A program made the position numbers and the translations under genes. Positions 24,308 to 33,604 of a stretch of DNA of 64,000 nt are shown one piece after another; position 1 is the stretch's first letter, and every line of letters begins with the position of its first letter. Source of the DNA: Pedobacter sp. B4-66 (GTDB taxonomy: Bacteria > Bacteroidota > Bacteroidia > Sphingobacteriales > Sphingobacteriaceae); assembly GCF_018492665.1 (NCBI RefSeq), contig NZ_JAFVME010000010.1:62001-126000 (forward strand), written 5' to 3'. Under the pieces are notes generated by a model. That model was not told where the DNA came from and did not search any database. It worked only from the letters and a program-made list of their open reading frames with translations.

Positions 24308-27028
24308 TCAGGAAAAAGTAATGTTTAAGCTTTCATTAGCTTTAACATTAATCTTCTTATTACTCATAATCCGCAATTCAGCACCATCCTGCTTTAATTG
24401 AACGGGAATATTTTGAGCGCCTAACATTACTGAAACCGACTTTACACTGCCAGAATCTATTTTATTAAAAGCAAGCTCCTGTAATTGCAACTCTCCATAT
24501 TTCAGGTTTATAGTATGCAACTGCTTAACCCCTGTCTTTTTCTGTGTGTAACTGCCCCAGCCATTAGCCGAAGTAAAAGGTGCTTTAAAGTTTTCTGCAT
24601 TCCAGGCAGGTGAGAATTTAATATAGCCTTTGGGCCCATGATACTCAAAGCCACAGGCATTAATAAATGTACCATAACTTGCCATAGCTCTGGCATAATG
24701 ATCACTACATTCAATCTCATTAAATGGATTTCTTTTAGCCGCATGATATCTGTCATGAATAGATCTGGTTAGAACCAAACTTTCTTCAACCATACCTTCT
24801 GCCATCAAATGTGCAGCTACCTGATGTTCAAATCCGCTCATGCATTCATGAAAATATCCAAGCTGCCAGGTTACATTCTCTCCAAATGGTCTAGGCTCAT
24901 TGTGAGGGTTGGTGTTCATTATCATTCCCCCTTCGCCCGGCAATGCATACGGTCTGCCGCCTACATGGGTTTTTATATATGCACCAACATCAGTAGTATA
25001 GTTATATTTCCATAAAGCTTTTAGTGCAGCAACGGCTTTATCCTTGCTCAATACTCTTGGTAACCCTACCTGAAATGCCCAGCTTTGACCATAAACCTGA
25101 TCAATATGACAGGTGTTATAAGAACCCAGATTTTTACGCCCCTGAATCTTATCTGGTCTATGGATAAAATATTCTCCATTAAATAGTTCTTTTTCCATAT
25201 TCTTACGACCATTGGCTACATAAGTTTCGCAAGTTTTAGCAAATGAGGTATCATTCATTTCTTCTGCCATTGCCTGACCCGCCCTTGCTCCTGCTATGCA
25301 AAGCCCAACAATCCATGCAATCTCACCTTCCCATACCGCATCCAATGTATTCTCCATTGGTGTATCGGTCATACCATCCCCATTCTTATCCTGATCAAGC
25401 ATAAACTGCGTTGCTTTTTTAATTCTTGGCCAGTTAGTTTGCAGAAAAATATTATCGCCACTCATTTGGTGCTCACGGTAAAATCTAAGAACAGTACCTG
25501 CCTGTCCGTCAATTGCAGGTCTACTTTCATTCTCTGCGCGGAATATAATCGCTCCGCTATCTTCCTTAAACCCAACACCTAAATCTACACGATGCCTTAA
25601 GTCTCGCTCCAACTCTGGGAATATTCTGGCTACAGCCTGTGCATACTGCCACACGTGAGTACAAGTTCCGGCACAAGCGCCAACACCCTCCCAACTCCAA
25701 AATCTACCGTCAGCGAATCGATAAGTATTGGCTGTTGCAAGTGTATCAATATTAATAAAAGTACGTTCCAAGAACCAATACGGCAGCGTAGAGTCATTCC
25801 ATGTGGTACTCCACAGCTCTGTTGTCTTTGTTAATTTTTCAAAATTCGATTGCAGATAAGAACTTACTGCTCCGGCGTCTTTAAATCTGGTAGCATAATG
25901 AAATCCTTCTTCCGCATCCTTAACTATTTTTTTGAGGTTAACATTTGCATTGTTAAAATGCCAGCTGATGGAATAATCAGCCTTAACTGACTTTCCAGGG
26001 CTAAGCACTTCTGTAATTTCAATTCCTCCCACCAATTTCCCTGGTGCATCCTCAGAACCTGAGCTGGTAACCGCAGCATTAAAGTGTTTGTCGGTAATTG
26101 GCCAAGGTTCAATAGCAGCATATGTTTTTCCCTTTGCTTTATGTAGGCTAAAACACATTGTTCCACTATCCTGTGCATTTTTCACCTCATCGTTAGCGGC
26201 GTCAAATGAAGAAAAAATACTACTTGAATTTTCAGCTGTTAAAACTTCATTCTTTCTTTTCCCTGTATTTACCTTTCCGGTTAACTTATTGACCCCATTT
26301 TCCATCCAGCCTAACACTGAAACATTAATATTGCTAGTCGTGGTATTCTTTACTTCTACGCGTAGAATGGTTGCCGGTAATGCAGAATTCTGTGCATCTA
26401 AGGGAATAAATGGAGAATAAACCTTTAGTTGTACTGCCACAGGAAAATCCTTACTAATGTATTTTATGGTAGCCATTGGATAAGCAGGCTTAAAAACTAT
26501 CTCATCCCAATGCTCTTCGCTTAATTCTTTAATAAACGTTTTACCGTTAAAAACAACTTTTACAGCGAAGCCCTGCTCTAGAACTCGCCTATTGTTAGCA
26601 ATAGCAGGCTCTATATAAGCAGAGCCATCCCTGGCACGGATTTTTCTAACTTCGGCTCCATCATTCCAATTCACAGTTTTAGGATCTATACCTTCCTGTG
26701 CACCTTCAAAAGTTTCGTTATAGATTTGCCATAACCATAATCTACCATCTCCGCCAACATACACTGTTCCGGCATGGAGGCCGCCGACTGGCATTCCAAT
26801 ATATTTAAATTCATTTTTACTTTTAAAATAAGCAGTCTCTTCGCCTCTCTTGTAAAGTGACCTTACCCATTTAGCATCTAGTCCTTTATTTTCGGGGATG
26901 TTGTGCAATGGGTAATCCAGGGCAAAAATACTTTTACCCCATACAGGGAATTGTACAGCTGCCAGACTAGCTGTAAGCAAGCCTGCTTTTTTAATAAAAT
27001 CTCTTCTATTGGATGATTGGTTAGGCAT
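24308..27028 (-). CDS. Tat-exported GH116-type glycosidase (non-lysosomal glucosylceramidase-like)
   Basis: A 906-residue protein beginning with a twin-arginine signal (SNRRDFIKKAGLLTASLAAV). The N-terminal beta-sandwich (about 40-400) carries YIGMPVGGLHAGTVYVGGDGRLWLW, seen at the start of GBA2/GH116 enzymes. The C-terminal (alpha/alpha)6-type part (about 420-810, DUF608) contains ACAGTCTHVWQYAQAVARIFPELER, ENTLDAVWEGEIAWIVGL, NTCHIDQVYGQSWAF and GENVTWQLGYFHECMSGFEHQVAA (read in parts). Family members hydrolyse beta-glucosides or beta-xylosides, including glucosylceramide. It has its own promoter region (27029-27152). Specificity cannot be read from sequence. Confidence 0.87.
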   Translation of the reverse strand: MPNQSSNRRDFIKKAGLLTASLAAVQFPVWGKSIFALDYPLHNIPENKGLDAKWVRSLYKRGEETAYFKSKNEFKYIGMPVGGLHAGTVYVGGDGRLWLWQIYNETFEGAQEGIDPKTVNWNDGAEVRKIRARDGSAYIEPAIANNRRVLEQGFAVKVVFNGKTFIKELSEEHWDEIVFKPAYPMATIKYISKDFPVAVQLKVYSPFIPLDAQNSALPATILRVEVKNTTTSNINVSVLGWMENGVNKLTGKVNTGKRKNEVLTAENSSSIFSSFDAANDEVKNAQDSGTMCFSLHKAKGKTYAAIEPWPITDKHFNAAVTSSGSEDAPGKLVGGIEITEVLSPGKSVKADYSISWHFNNANVNLKKIVKDAEEGFHYATRFKDAGAVSSYLQSNFEKLTKTTELWSTTWNDSTLPYWFLERTFINIDTLATANTYRFADGRFWSWEGVGACAGTCTHVWQYAQAVARIFPELERDLRHRVDLGVGFKEDSGAIIFRAENESRPAIDGQAGTVLRFYREHQMSGDNIFLQTNWPRIKKATQFMLDQDKNGDGMTDTPMENTLDAVWEGEIAWIVGLCIAGARAGQAMAEEMNDTSFAKTCETYVANGRKNMEKELFNGEYFIHRPDKIQGRKNLGSYNTCHIDQVYGQSWAFQVGLPRVLSKDKAVAALKALWKYNYTTDVGAYIKTHVGGRPYALPGEGGMIMNTNPHNEPRPFGENVTWQLGYFHECMSGFEHQVAAHLMAEGMVEESLVLTRSIHDRYHAAKRNPFNEIECSDHYARAMASYGTFINACGFEYHGPKGYIKFSPAWNAENFKAPFTSANGWGSYTQKKTGVKQLHTINLKYGELQLQELAFNKIDSGSVKSVSVMLGAQNIPVQLKQDGAELRIMSNKKINVKANESLNITFS

Positions 27029-27078
27029 ATAGATATATCTGGTTCAATTAACTAAAACTAAACAGTTTATATCAAATT

Positions 27079-27097
27079 ATTTTGGATTTGCCAAAAT
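27079..27097. promoter_or_regulatory. Candidate palindromic operator upstream of the GH116 gene
   Basis: ATTTTGG-ATTTG-CCAAAAT is a perfect inverted repeat with 7-bp arms, about 50 bp before the minus-strand ATG at 27028. A related half-site GGCAAAAT follows at about 27111-27118. It lies between the ALDH stop and the GH116 start, where the GH116 promoter must be. Confidence 0.4.
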
Positions 27098-27152
27098 CGC
27101 TTAACATTATGGCAAAATTCTCAACTGAATAATAGGTGATTCCAAAATGAGC

Positions 27153-28517
27153 TTAACTCCTCAAGTGCCAGGCTTTAGGTTTGGTAAAAGCACGCAAGCC
27201 CTGATGGGATAAGGTAGCTCCTATTCCCGAATGTTTTCTACCGCTCCAAGGCACACCCGCACTTACCCTGTCGCAGCAATTCCAATACCCCGTGCCGGAA
27301 TCAATTTGAGAAAGAATCTGTTCTGCCCTATCTCTGTTATCAGAATAAACTGAAGCTGTAAGCCCATAGGCGGTATCTTTCATCATCTCCAAAGCCTCAT
27401 CATCATCTCTCACTTTCATAATTCCAATGATGGGGCCAAAGCTTTCTTCCTGCATCACTTTCATATTATTAGTTACATCGGTTAACACCGTCGGCTCAAA
27501 ATAATGCCCAACATTGCCTTTCCGTTTACCTCCATGCAATAGCGTGGCGCCTTTTTCTAAAGCATCCTCAACCTGTTGTTTCAGTACACTAATCTGCTCC
27601 TTTCTTGTAAGTGCACCGATGTAAACTCCTTCTTCTGTAGGTAGCCCCGATTTCCATGACTTTACTTCTTTTACAAAAGCATCTACATAATCATCATATA
27701 CATTTTCATGTACATAAATGCGCTCAACAGCACAGCAGCTCTGTCCATTATTATAAAAAGCCCCGTCGGCAGTGCCTGCAGCAACCGAAGCAATATCTTT
27801 TACATCATCGGCTACATAAAGCGGATCTTTACCACCCAGTTCAAGCTGACAAGGAACCATCTTTTTTGCTACCTTTTCATAAATATACTTTCCTGTTTTG
27901 TAAGACCCGGTAAAGAAATAACCATCGAAATCCATATCCAACAATTCCATTCCTGTTTCTTTAGCTCCAATAGCTATCTGAAAAACGTTTTCAGGAACAC
28001 CTGCTTTTTTAAGCAATCGCTCAATTTCCAACCCTGTTAAAGAAGCATACTCCGAAGGTTTATACATTACCGCATTTCCGGCAAGTAAGGCAGGTACAAA
28101 TACATTTACACCAACAAGATAAGGGTAATTCCAGGCAGATATATTACATATTACACCAAGTGGATCATAGGAAATCTTTTCCTGGAGTTCCTCAGAATCA
28201 GTCACCAATTCATCCGAGAGATATTTCTCTGCATTATTAATCATCCATTGAATCCTTGTCCTTGCACCATTAAGCTCATTCCGCGACTGCTGCAAAGGCT
28301 TGCCAACTTCGGAAGTAAGTATAGATGCAAGCTTTTCTTTTTCAAGATCCAACAGATCATAAAACCTCTGGATAACTGCAATGCGCTCTTTTAATGATTG
28401 CTGAGCCCAATGTTTTTGAGCAGCTTTAAGCAGGCTGTATTTCTTATCTAACGATGCTCTGTCGTTTTCTATTAATAGGGTAATGATTTCTTCGGTGGCC
28501 GGATTTACAACATTCAT
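27153..28517 (-). CDS. NAD(P)-dependent aldehyde dehydrogenase
   Basis: A 454-residue ALDH-superfamily enzyme. It has ISAWNYPYLVGVNVFVPALLAGNAV, FTGSYKTGKYIYE (cofactor loop), the general base Glu in LELGGKDP (E226) and the catalytic Cys in NNGQSCCAVER (C261), then EESFGPIIGI. It is the last gene of a five-gene minus-strand operon and overlaps the upstream amidotransferase gene by 4 bp (ATGA). In the proposed pathway it would oxidise a gamma-glutamylated aldehyde to the acid. The substrate is inferred from neighbours only. Confidence 0.93.
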   Translation of the reverse strand: MNVVNPATEEIITLLIENDRASLDKKYSLLKAAQKHWAQQSLKERIAVIQRFYDLLDLEKEKLASILTSEVGKPLQQSRNELNGARTRIQWMINNAEKYLSDELVTDSEELQEKISYDPLGVICNISAWNYPYLVGVNVFVPALLAGNAVMYKPSEYASLTGLEIERLLKKAGVPENVFQIAIGAKETGMELLDMDFDGYFFTGSYKTGKYIYEKVAKKMVPCQLELGGKDPLYVADDVKDIASVAAGTADGAFYNNGQSCCAVERIYVHENVYDDYVDAFVKEVKSWKSGLPTEEGVYIGALTRKEQISVLKQQVEDALEKGATLLHGGKRKGNVGHYFEPTVLTDVTNNMKVMQEESFGPIIGIMKVRDDDEALEMMKDTAYGLTASVYSDNRDRAEQILSQIDSGTGYWNCCDRVSAGVPWSGRKHSGIGATLSHQGLRAFTKPKAWHLRS

Positions 28518-29230
28518 CTTTTATGATTTTTAACTGCTTCTATAAACTGTTCTTTAACTTTTTGAGAGAGTGGATTCGATTCTTTCTCTTTCATTCTTTC
28601 AGGATGCCATTGTACGCCAAGCATAAAAGCTTTATCGGTTTTATCTTTAAATTCCAATGCTTCAATAATCCCGTCCGGAGTATCTGAGTAGGCACTAACC
28701 ATTAAATTATCGCCCAAATAGCTAGGATTTACGCCTTGATGATGAGCGCTATTTACCTCACCTTTTTCTACACCTGTTACGCTATACAACAAACTGTTTC
28801 GTTCAATCTTTACGCCATGAACTTTATCCTCAATGCCCTTTTTATGGATCTGATTTTTCTCTTCCCCATTATCCTCAAACACTTTTCCTCCCTCAAGGAT
28901 GTTAACATACTGCATCCCCCTGCAAATGCCAAGAACGGGCACCTGATGATCTTGTGAATAGGTATAAATCTGCAATTCAAATTGATCCCTTTCTGGCAGA
29001 AACCTATCTGGCTTGTGCGGGTAATCCTGGGCACCGCCATACAATTCAGGCACTACATCTATTCCTCCGGTTAACACAAAGCCATCACAAAGCTGAAAAT
29101 CGTAGATGTTATCTTTTTGAAAAGAAAGCTCAATGAGCTCAAGTTCATCGCCCAACTCTTGCGAAGTAAACCAATTCCAGTAGTTCTGAAAATTGGTTTC
29201 GGTGTAGCTTATTCCAATCTTTTTTTTCAT
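28514..29230 (-). CDS. Class I glutamine-amidotransferase-like gamma-glutamyl hydrolase (PuuD-like)
   Basis: A 238-residue peptidase C26/GATase1 protein: FVLTGGIDVVPELYGG, nucleophile elbow VLGICRGMQYVNILEGG (Cys), the Arg/His context NSAHHQGVNP and the terminal GVQWHPERM (His/Glu of the triad). PuuD-type enzymes remove the gamma-glutamyl group at the end of gamma-glutamylation pathways. It sits between the iron alcohol dehydrogenase (16 bp upstream) and the aldehyde dehydrogenase (4-bp overlap), so a free glutamate plus amino acid product is predicted. Confidence 0.9.
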   Translation of the reverse strand: MKKKIGISYTETNFQNYWNWFTSQELGDELELIELSFQKDNIYDFQLCDGFVLTGGIDVVPELYGGAQDYPHKPDRFLPERDQFELQIYTYSQDHQVPVLGICRGMQYVNILEGGKVFEDNGEEKNQIHKKGIEDKVHGVKIERNSLLYSVTGVEKGEVNSAHHQGVNPSYLGDNLMVSAYSDTPDGIIEALEFKDKTDKAFMLGVQWHPERMKEKESNPLSQKVKEQFIEAVKNHKR

Positions 29231-29246
29231 CAGAATATATTGTTAT

Positions 29247-30395
29247 TTAAAGCGCCTTTAAATACAGTTGTTTAAAATCTTCCCTACTTACCGGCTTAGG
29301 ATTATTAGGATGTGCAAAATCGGCAAGAGCCAGATCAGCAAGCGTTTCTATGTGCTCAGGTTTTACACCAATATCTCTTAAATGATGAGGGATATTTACT
29401 TTGGTATTCAGTTCGAAAAGATATTTCACAACAGCTTCACCTGTTTCGTCTTTTAACTCCAGAGTTCTGGCTATTCTGCGGAATTTATCTTCAAAACCCA
29501 CGATATTAAATTGCATTCCGTAAGGGATATTTACCGCGTTGGCCAAACCATGATGTGTATCAAGCAGCGAAGAAAGTGGATGTGCAAGAGAATGTACTAC
29601 ACCTAGTCCTTTTTGAAAAGCAATTGCACCCATCATAGATGCCATCAGCATTTTACTTCTGCTTTCTATATCTGGTTTATTTGTAGCCCTTTCCAACGAA
29701 TCTTTTATTAACGAGATACCCTCTAGCGCTATACCGTCGCACAAAGGATGCGGATTTTTTGCCAAAAATGCTTCCATATTATGGGTAAGTGCATCCATAC
29801 CTGTTGCAGCGGTAATAAAGGGAGGCAAGTCCATTGTAAGTACCGGATCGGCAAATACAATCTGGGCCATCAGTTTTGGTGAGAACAGAATCTTTTTTTG
29901 ATGTTTTTCATCATCAGCAATAATGGCGCTCCTGCCTACTTCACTCCCAGTTCCTGAAGTGGTCGGAATGGTTATGAAATGAGGGACATCATTGGTCACA
30001 TATACATCACCACCAATCAGGTCATCGTACTTAAATAGATCCTCCCGGTGATTTACCCTTAATACAATTGCTCTGGCTACATCCAAAGCTGCACCACCCC
30101 CAATACCGATGATACTATCTCTGGAAGTATTATCCCACACATCTCCACCCTTGTATACATCACTTTTAACAGGGTTTTTATGTATATCATTAAATATCTC
30201 TACAGAAATATGATGCGCTTGCAGATCATTTACAATAGCCTTAAAAAATGGCAATGAAGCTATTGTTGGGTCGGTAACGATCATTGGTCGCTTTAATCCT
30301 TTTTTTTGTAAATAGGCTGGTAATTCCTTTATAGCTCCGGCTCCAAAACGAATGGTAGTTGGAAAATTATACTGATATACTTTATCGAATGTCAT
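29247..30395 (-). CDS. Iron-containing alcohol dehydrogenase
   Basis: A 382-residue group III ADH. The N-terminal Rossmann-like part has TTIRFGAGAIKELPAYL, SIIGIGGGAALDVARAI and ITIPTTSGTGSEV. The all-helical C-terminal part holds the metal ligands in TGMDALTHNMEAFLAK and VVHSLAHPLSSLLDTHHGLANAV. It would oxidise a primary alcohol group. Its presence in an operon with a gamma-glutamyl ligase, instead of a PuuB amine oxidase, points to an amino alcohol substrate such as ethanolamine (inference). Confidence 0.93.
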   Translation of the reverse strand: MTFDKVYQYNFPTTIRFGAGAIKELPAYLQKKGLKRPMIVTDPTIASLPFFKAIVNDLQAHHISVEIFNDIHKNPVKSDVYKGGDVWDNTSRDSIIGIGGGAALDVARAIVLRVNHREDLFKYDDLIGGDVYVTNDVPHFITIPTTSGTGSEVGRSAIIADDEKHQKKILFSPKLMAQIVFADPVLTMDLPPFITAATGMDALTHNMEAFLAKNPHPLCDGIALEGISLIKDSLERATNKPDIESRSKMLMASMMGAIAFQKGLGVVHSLAHPLSSLLDTHHGLANAVNIPYGMQFNIVGFEDKFRRIARTLELKDETGEAVVKYLFELNTKVNIPHHLRDIGVKPEHIETLADLALADFAHPNNPKPVSREDFKQLYLKAL

Positions 30396-30431
30396 ATCTA
30401 TTATTACTAAATAATCAATTAATGTTTGAGG

Positions 30432-31790
30432 TTAAATAATTTCAAAGTAGCGTTTAAGCTCCCAGTCTGTTACTACTTTGGCATACTGTTTCCATTCCCA
30501 CTCTCTTGTTAACGTAAAATGCTCAACAAACTGATCGCCAAACAACTCTTTTGCAACAGCAGATTGCTTCATTTTTTGGGTTGCCTCATGAAGATTCGCA
30601 GGCAATACACCGTTTGAAAGATCTTTGTAGCCATTCCCCTCTGTGGCCTCCTTTTCTAGTTTCATTTTATTTTTAACCCCATACAAACCAGCTGCAAGGC
30701 AAGCGGCCAAGGCCAAATAAGGATTGGTATCAGAACCTACAACTCTTGTTTCTAAGCGTGTGGCTTTTGCATTGCAAGGTAATGCCCTTAAGGCAACTGT
30801 TCTGTTATCGATACCCCAGGTTAGAGTAGTGGGTGCCCATGCTCCTTCTACCAATCGTTTATAACTGTTAATGGTCGGGGCAATCATGGGTAGTATCTGT
30901 GGCAGACAATGCAATTGACCAGCTATATAGCTTTTCATCAGATCACTCATTTTATGAGGATCCTTTTCATCGTAAAACAGATTCTTCTTAGCATCCTTAT
31001 CCCATAAACTTTGATGCACGTGACCGCTACAACCCGGTAAATTTTCGGTGATTTTTGCCATAAACGTAGCCAGTACACCATGTTTATAAGCAATCTCTTT
31101 TACAGAAGTCTTAAACAACACCGCCTGATCTGCAGCCTGCAAAACCGGAGCATACTTAATTGCAGCTTCATAAACTCCTGGTCCCGTTTCTGTATGCAAA
31201 CCCTCTATAGGTATTCCAAATTTGCTGAGCAGATCAAAAAGATCTGTCATGTATTCATTTTTTAATGTGCTACGTAAAATAGAATAGCCAAACATTCCCG
31301 GAGTTAACGGTGTAAGGTTTTGATACCCTTTTTGATGAGCCGTTTCTGGGGTTTCAGCAAAATTGAACCATTCAAACTCCTGTGAGAAATAGGGGAGAAA
31401 ACCACTTTGTTCTGTATCTGCCAATATCTTACGCAATAACTGTCGCGGACAAGTGTAACCGGCCTTTTCATTGTCATCAACAAAATCACCAAGAAAAAAA
31501 GGAATATCATTTTCCCATGGTATTTTACGGAAAGTGCTTAGATCAAGTTTTACCAGTGCATCCGGATAGCCGGTATGCCAACCTGTAAACTTTACGTTAT
31601 CGTAAGCAACATCGCCCATATCCCATCCAAAAGTAACATCGCAAAATCCTAATCTACCTTCTGCAACAGAGGTAAACTTTTCTGCAGAGATGTACTTGCC
31701 CCTTAATACGCCATCAATATCGGCAACGGCTAGTTTTACTTTTCCTGATGGATGCTGCTTTACATATGCTAATATTTCTTGTGTTGTCAT
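30432..31790 (-). CDS. Glutamine-synthetase-family gamma-glutamyl-amine ligase (PuuA/GlnA4-like)
   Basis: A 452-residue GS-fold enzyme. Short N-terminal beta-grasp part (VKLAVADIDGVLRGKYISAEKF), then catalytic motifs: FSQEFEWFNF, LHTETGPGVYEAAIKYAPVL, NLPGCSGHVHQSLWD, INSYKRLVEGAWAPTTLTWG (split), DNRTVALRALP and ETRVVGSDTNPYLALAACLAAGL. GS-I-type homologues with this N-terminus are usually gamma-glutamylpolyamine or gamma-glutamylethanolamide synthetases, not housekeeping GlnA. The ATG overlaps the permease stop by 4 bp. ATP-dependent coupling of glutamate to an imported amine is the likely reaction. Confidence 0.9.
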   Translation of the reverse strand: MTTQEILAYVKQHPSGKVKLAVADIDGVLRGKYISAEKFTSVAEGRLGFCDVTFGWDMGDVAYDNVKFTGWHTGYPDALVKLDLSTFRKIPWENDIPFFLGDFVDDNEKAGYTCPRQLLRKILADTEQSGFLPYFSQEFEWFNFAETPETAHQKGYQNLTPLTPGMFGYSILRSTLKNEYMTDLFDLLSKFGIPIEGLHTETGPGVYEAAIKYAPVLQAADQAVLFKTSVKEIAYKHGVLATFMAKITENLPGCSGHVHQSLWDKDAKKNLFYDEKDPHKMSDLMKSYIAGQLHCLPQILPMIAPTINSYKRLVEGAWAPTTLTWGIDNRTVALRALPCNAKATRLETRVVGSDTNPYLALAACLAAGLYGVKNKMKLEKEATEGNGYKDLSNGVLPANLHEATQKMKQSAVAKELFGDQFVEHFTLTREWEWKQYAKVVTDWELKRYFEII

Positions 31791-33103
31791 GCATGGGATG
31801 GTTTAAAGATTCTGTACAGCAAAAAGGTTACTATCAATATGGAGAAATAAATAAGTCCTAGTTTAAAATTGAAAATGAACATCGCAACAATCGATACCGT
31901 TGCAATTATTAATGAGATAATCGGAAATGCCGGATAAAAGGGAGCCCGAAAAGGTCGTGGAAGTTCAGGTTCCTTTTTTCTCAGAATAATAATAGATATC
32001 ATGGAAATAATATACAGTGTAAGCGCTCCAAAAACTGAAACTATAATAATCTCTGCAGTTTTACCTGAAAGCAAGGCCAGAATACCAATTACCATATTTC
32101 CCATCAATGCATTTGCAGGAGTATGGAAACGTGGAGATATCTTGCCCAAAAACGACGGTATGTTATGCACCCTACCCATTTCATAAGTTGACCTTCCGGC
32201 CGCAAGTATCAATCCATGAAAAGAAGCAACCAATCCAAACAAACCAACGGTAATCAGCAAATGATACATGAGGTGATTACTTCCTGTAATTTTCGCCAGC
32301 GCAAGAGGAAGCGGTGAGTCTGATGTTTCTCCGCTTATTCCGTTTTTATACACTATTGCTTCCCATCCGGCAATGCCAGTTGCCGCGACGAATATTAATA
32401 TACATAGTATTGCCAGTGTAAATATGGCCCATCCAAATCCTTTACTTATATCTTTTTGCGGATTCTTAGTTTCTTCGGCCACATTAGCAATCCCTTCTAT
32501 CCCTAGAAAAAACCAGATGGCGAAAGGAATAGCAGCAAATACACCTCCCCAGCCATTAGGCATTGCGTTGTGCGTAAGGTTTGCGACTTCAAACTTTGGC
32601 AATGCGATTCCGGAAAACAAAAGCAACTCTCCTACCGCCAGTACAGTAATAATTACCTCAAAAGATGCTGCGGCTTTAACACCGTAAACATTGAGCCCTG
32701 TAAATACAAAGTAAATGGCTATGGCACTGGTTAATATGGGCACTTGCGGAAAAAATGCATTGAAATAAGCCCCTATTGCAAATGCGATGGCCGGTGGAGC
32801 AAGTATAAACTCTACAATCTGTGCAATACCGGCTATAAAGCCAATATTTTTACCCATCGCTTTGTTTGCATAATCAAATACTCCGCCTGCTTTGGGTATG
32901 GCACAAGCGAGCTCCGCATAACTAAATGTAAAAGTTACATACATTACCATAATTACTATGGTGGCAATGGCCATTCCCCCAGTCCCGCCTTTTTCCAGGC
33001 CGAGATTCCATCCAAAATACATACCCGAAATGACATACCCAACTCCAAGTCCCCAGAGCATAAAAGGGGTGAGCGTTTTTTTTAGACCTTTGTTTTCTGT
33101 CAT
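31787..33103 (-). CDS. APC-family permease, ethanolamine-permease-like
   Basis: A 438-residue membrane protein with about 12 helices. The first helices read LWGLGVGYVISGMYFGWNLGL, FSYAELACAIPKAGGVFDYA and EFILAPPAIAFAIGAYF, the pattern I associate with the ethanolamine permease (Eat) branch of the APC superfamily; helix 6 has IWFFLGIEGIANVAEETKNPQKD. It is the first gene of the operon and translationally coupled to the ligase gene. The substrate call (ethanolamine rather than polyamine or amino acid) is moderate. Confidence 0.82.
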   Translation of the reverse strand: MTENKGLKKTLTPFMLWGLGVGYVISGMYFGWNLGLEKGGTGGMAIATIVIMVMYVTFTFSYAELACAIPKAGGVFDYANKAMGKNIGFIAGIAQIVEFILAPPAIAFAIGAYFNAFFPQVPILTSAIAIYFVFTGLNVYGVKAAASFEVIITVLAVGELLLFSGIALPKFEVANLTHNAMPNGWGGVFAAIPFAIWFFLGIEGIANVAEETKNPQKDISKGFGWAIFTLAILCILIFVAATGIAGWEAIVYKNGISGETSDSPLPLALAKITGSNHLMYHLLITVGLFGLVASFHGLILAAGRSTYEMGRVHNIPSFLGKISPRFHTPANALMGNMVIGILALLSGKTAEIIIVSVFGALTLYIISMISIIILRKKEPELPRPFRAPFYPAFPIISLIIATVSIVAMFIFNFKLGLIYFSILIVTFLLYRIFKPSHA

Positions 33104-33604
33104 TTGACGATTTTGGTTACATGATTATAAATATCATTTTACTAGCACCTTAACAATCTCCGTTCACAAACATTCTCTAAATTCCAATCAGAAATGTGGC
33201 TTCCAATAAGAATTAGATCAAAAACAGGTAATGAGCATTAAACTTGAGGTATTTAATTTTACTAAAAATAGATTTTTTGTCAGGCAAAACCAAGAGATAA
33301 TCCGTTGAAAAGGAATTATTTAAAATTTATTTTCAAATAAAGAAACTTTTTCACAATATCAAACGTTATAGAAGTGGTTTGTTTGGTTTAGGTTGATCTG
33401 TGGTGGATCAACCATCTTAAAACAGGGATAGCTTCATACGCTCATCCCTGTTCCTTTTTAACAGGCAACTGCTCTGAATTCCAAAACTTTCGCATATAAT
33501 ATAACAAATAGTTGGTCATAAATAATACCCATTAATGGGTATTTTTTTAGTGAAGCTAGAGCGCTTAATTTGTGGTGGATAATTTTTACAAATTAAACTT
33601 CATC
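33104..33604. other. Divergent intergenic region with three hairpins
   Basis: About 500 bp between the permease operon (minus) and a secreted-protein gene (plus). It holds no convincing protein frame. It does contain three structures: GGTTGATC/GATCAACC (33391-33413), AACAGGGAT/ATCCCTGTT followed by CCTTTTT (33421-33459), and the 20-bp palindrome AATACCCATTAATGGGTATT (33524-33543) followed by five T. Both T-tracts are on the plus strand, where no upstream gene exists, so a small RNA is possible. Confidence 0.5.
33391..33459 (+). ncRNA. Candidate small RNA 3' region with intrinsic terminator
   Basis: Two adjacent hairpins, 8-bp arms with loop TGTGGTG (33391-33413) and 9-bp arms (33421-33429 with 33444-33452), followed by CCTTTTT, have the look of an sRNA ending in an intrinsic terminator. 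The 5' end is not defined and I found no consensus -7 box. An alternative is a terminator for a transcript antisense to the permease leader. Confidence 0.25.
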
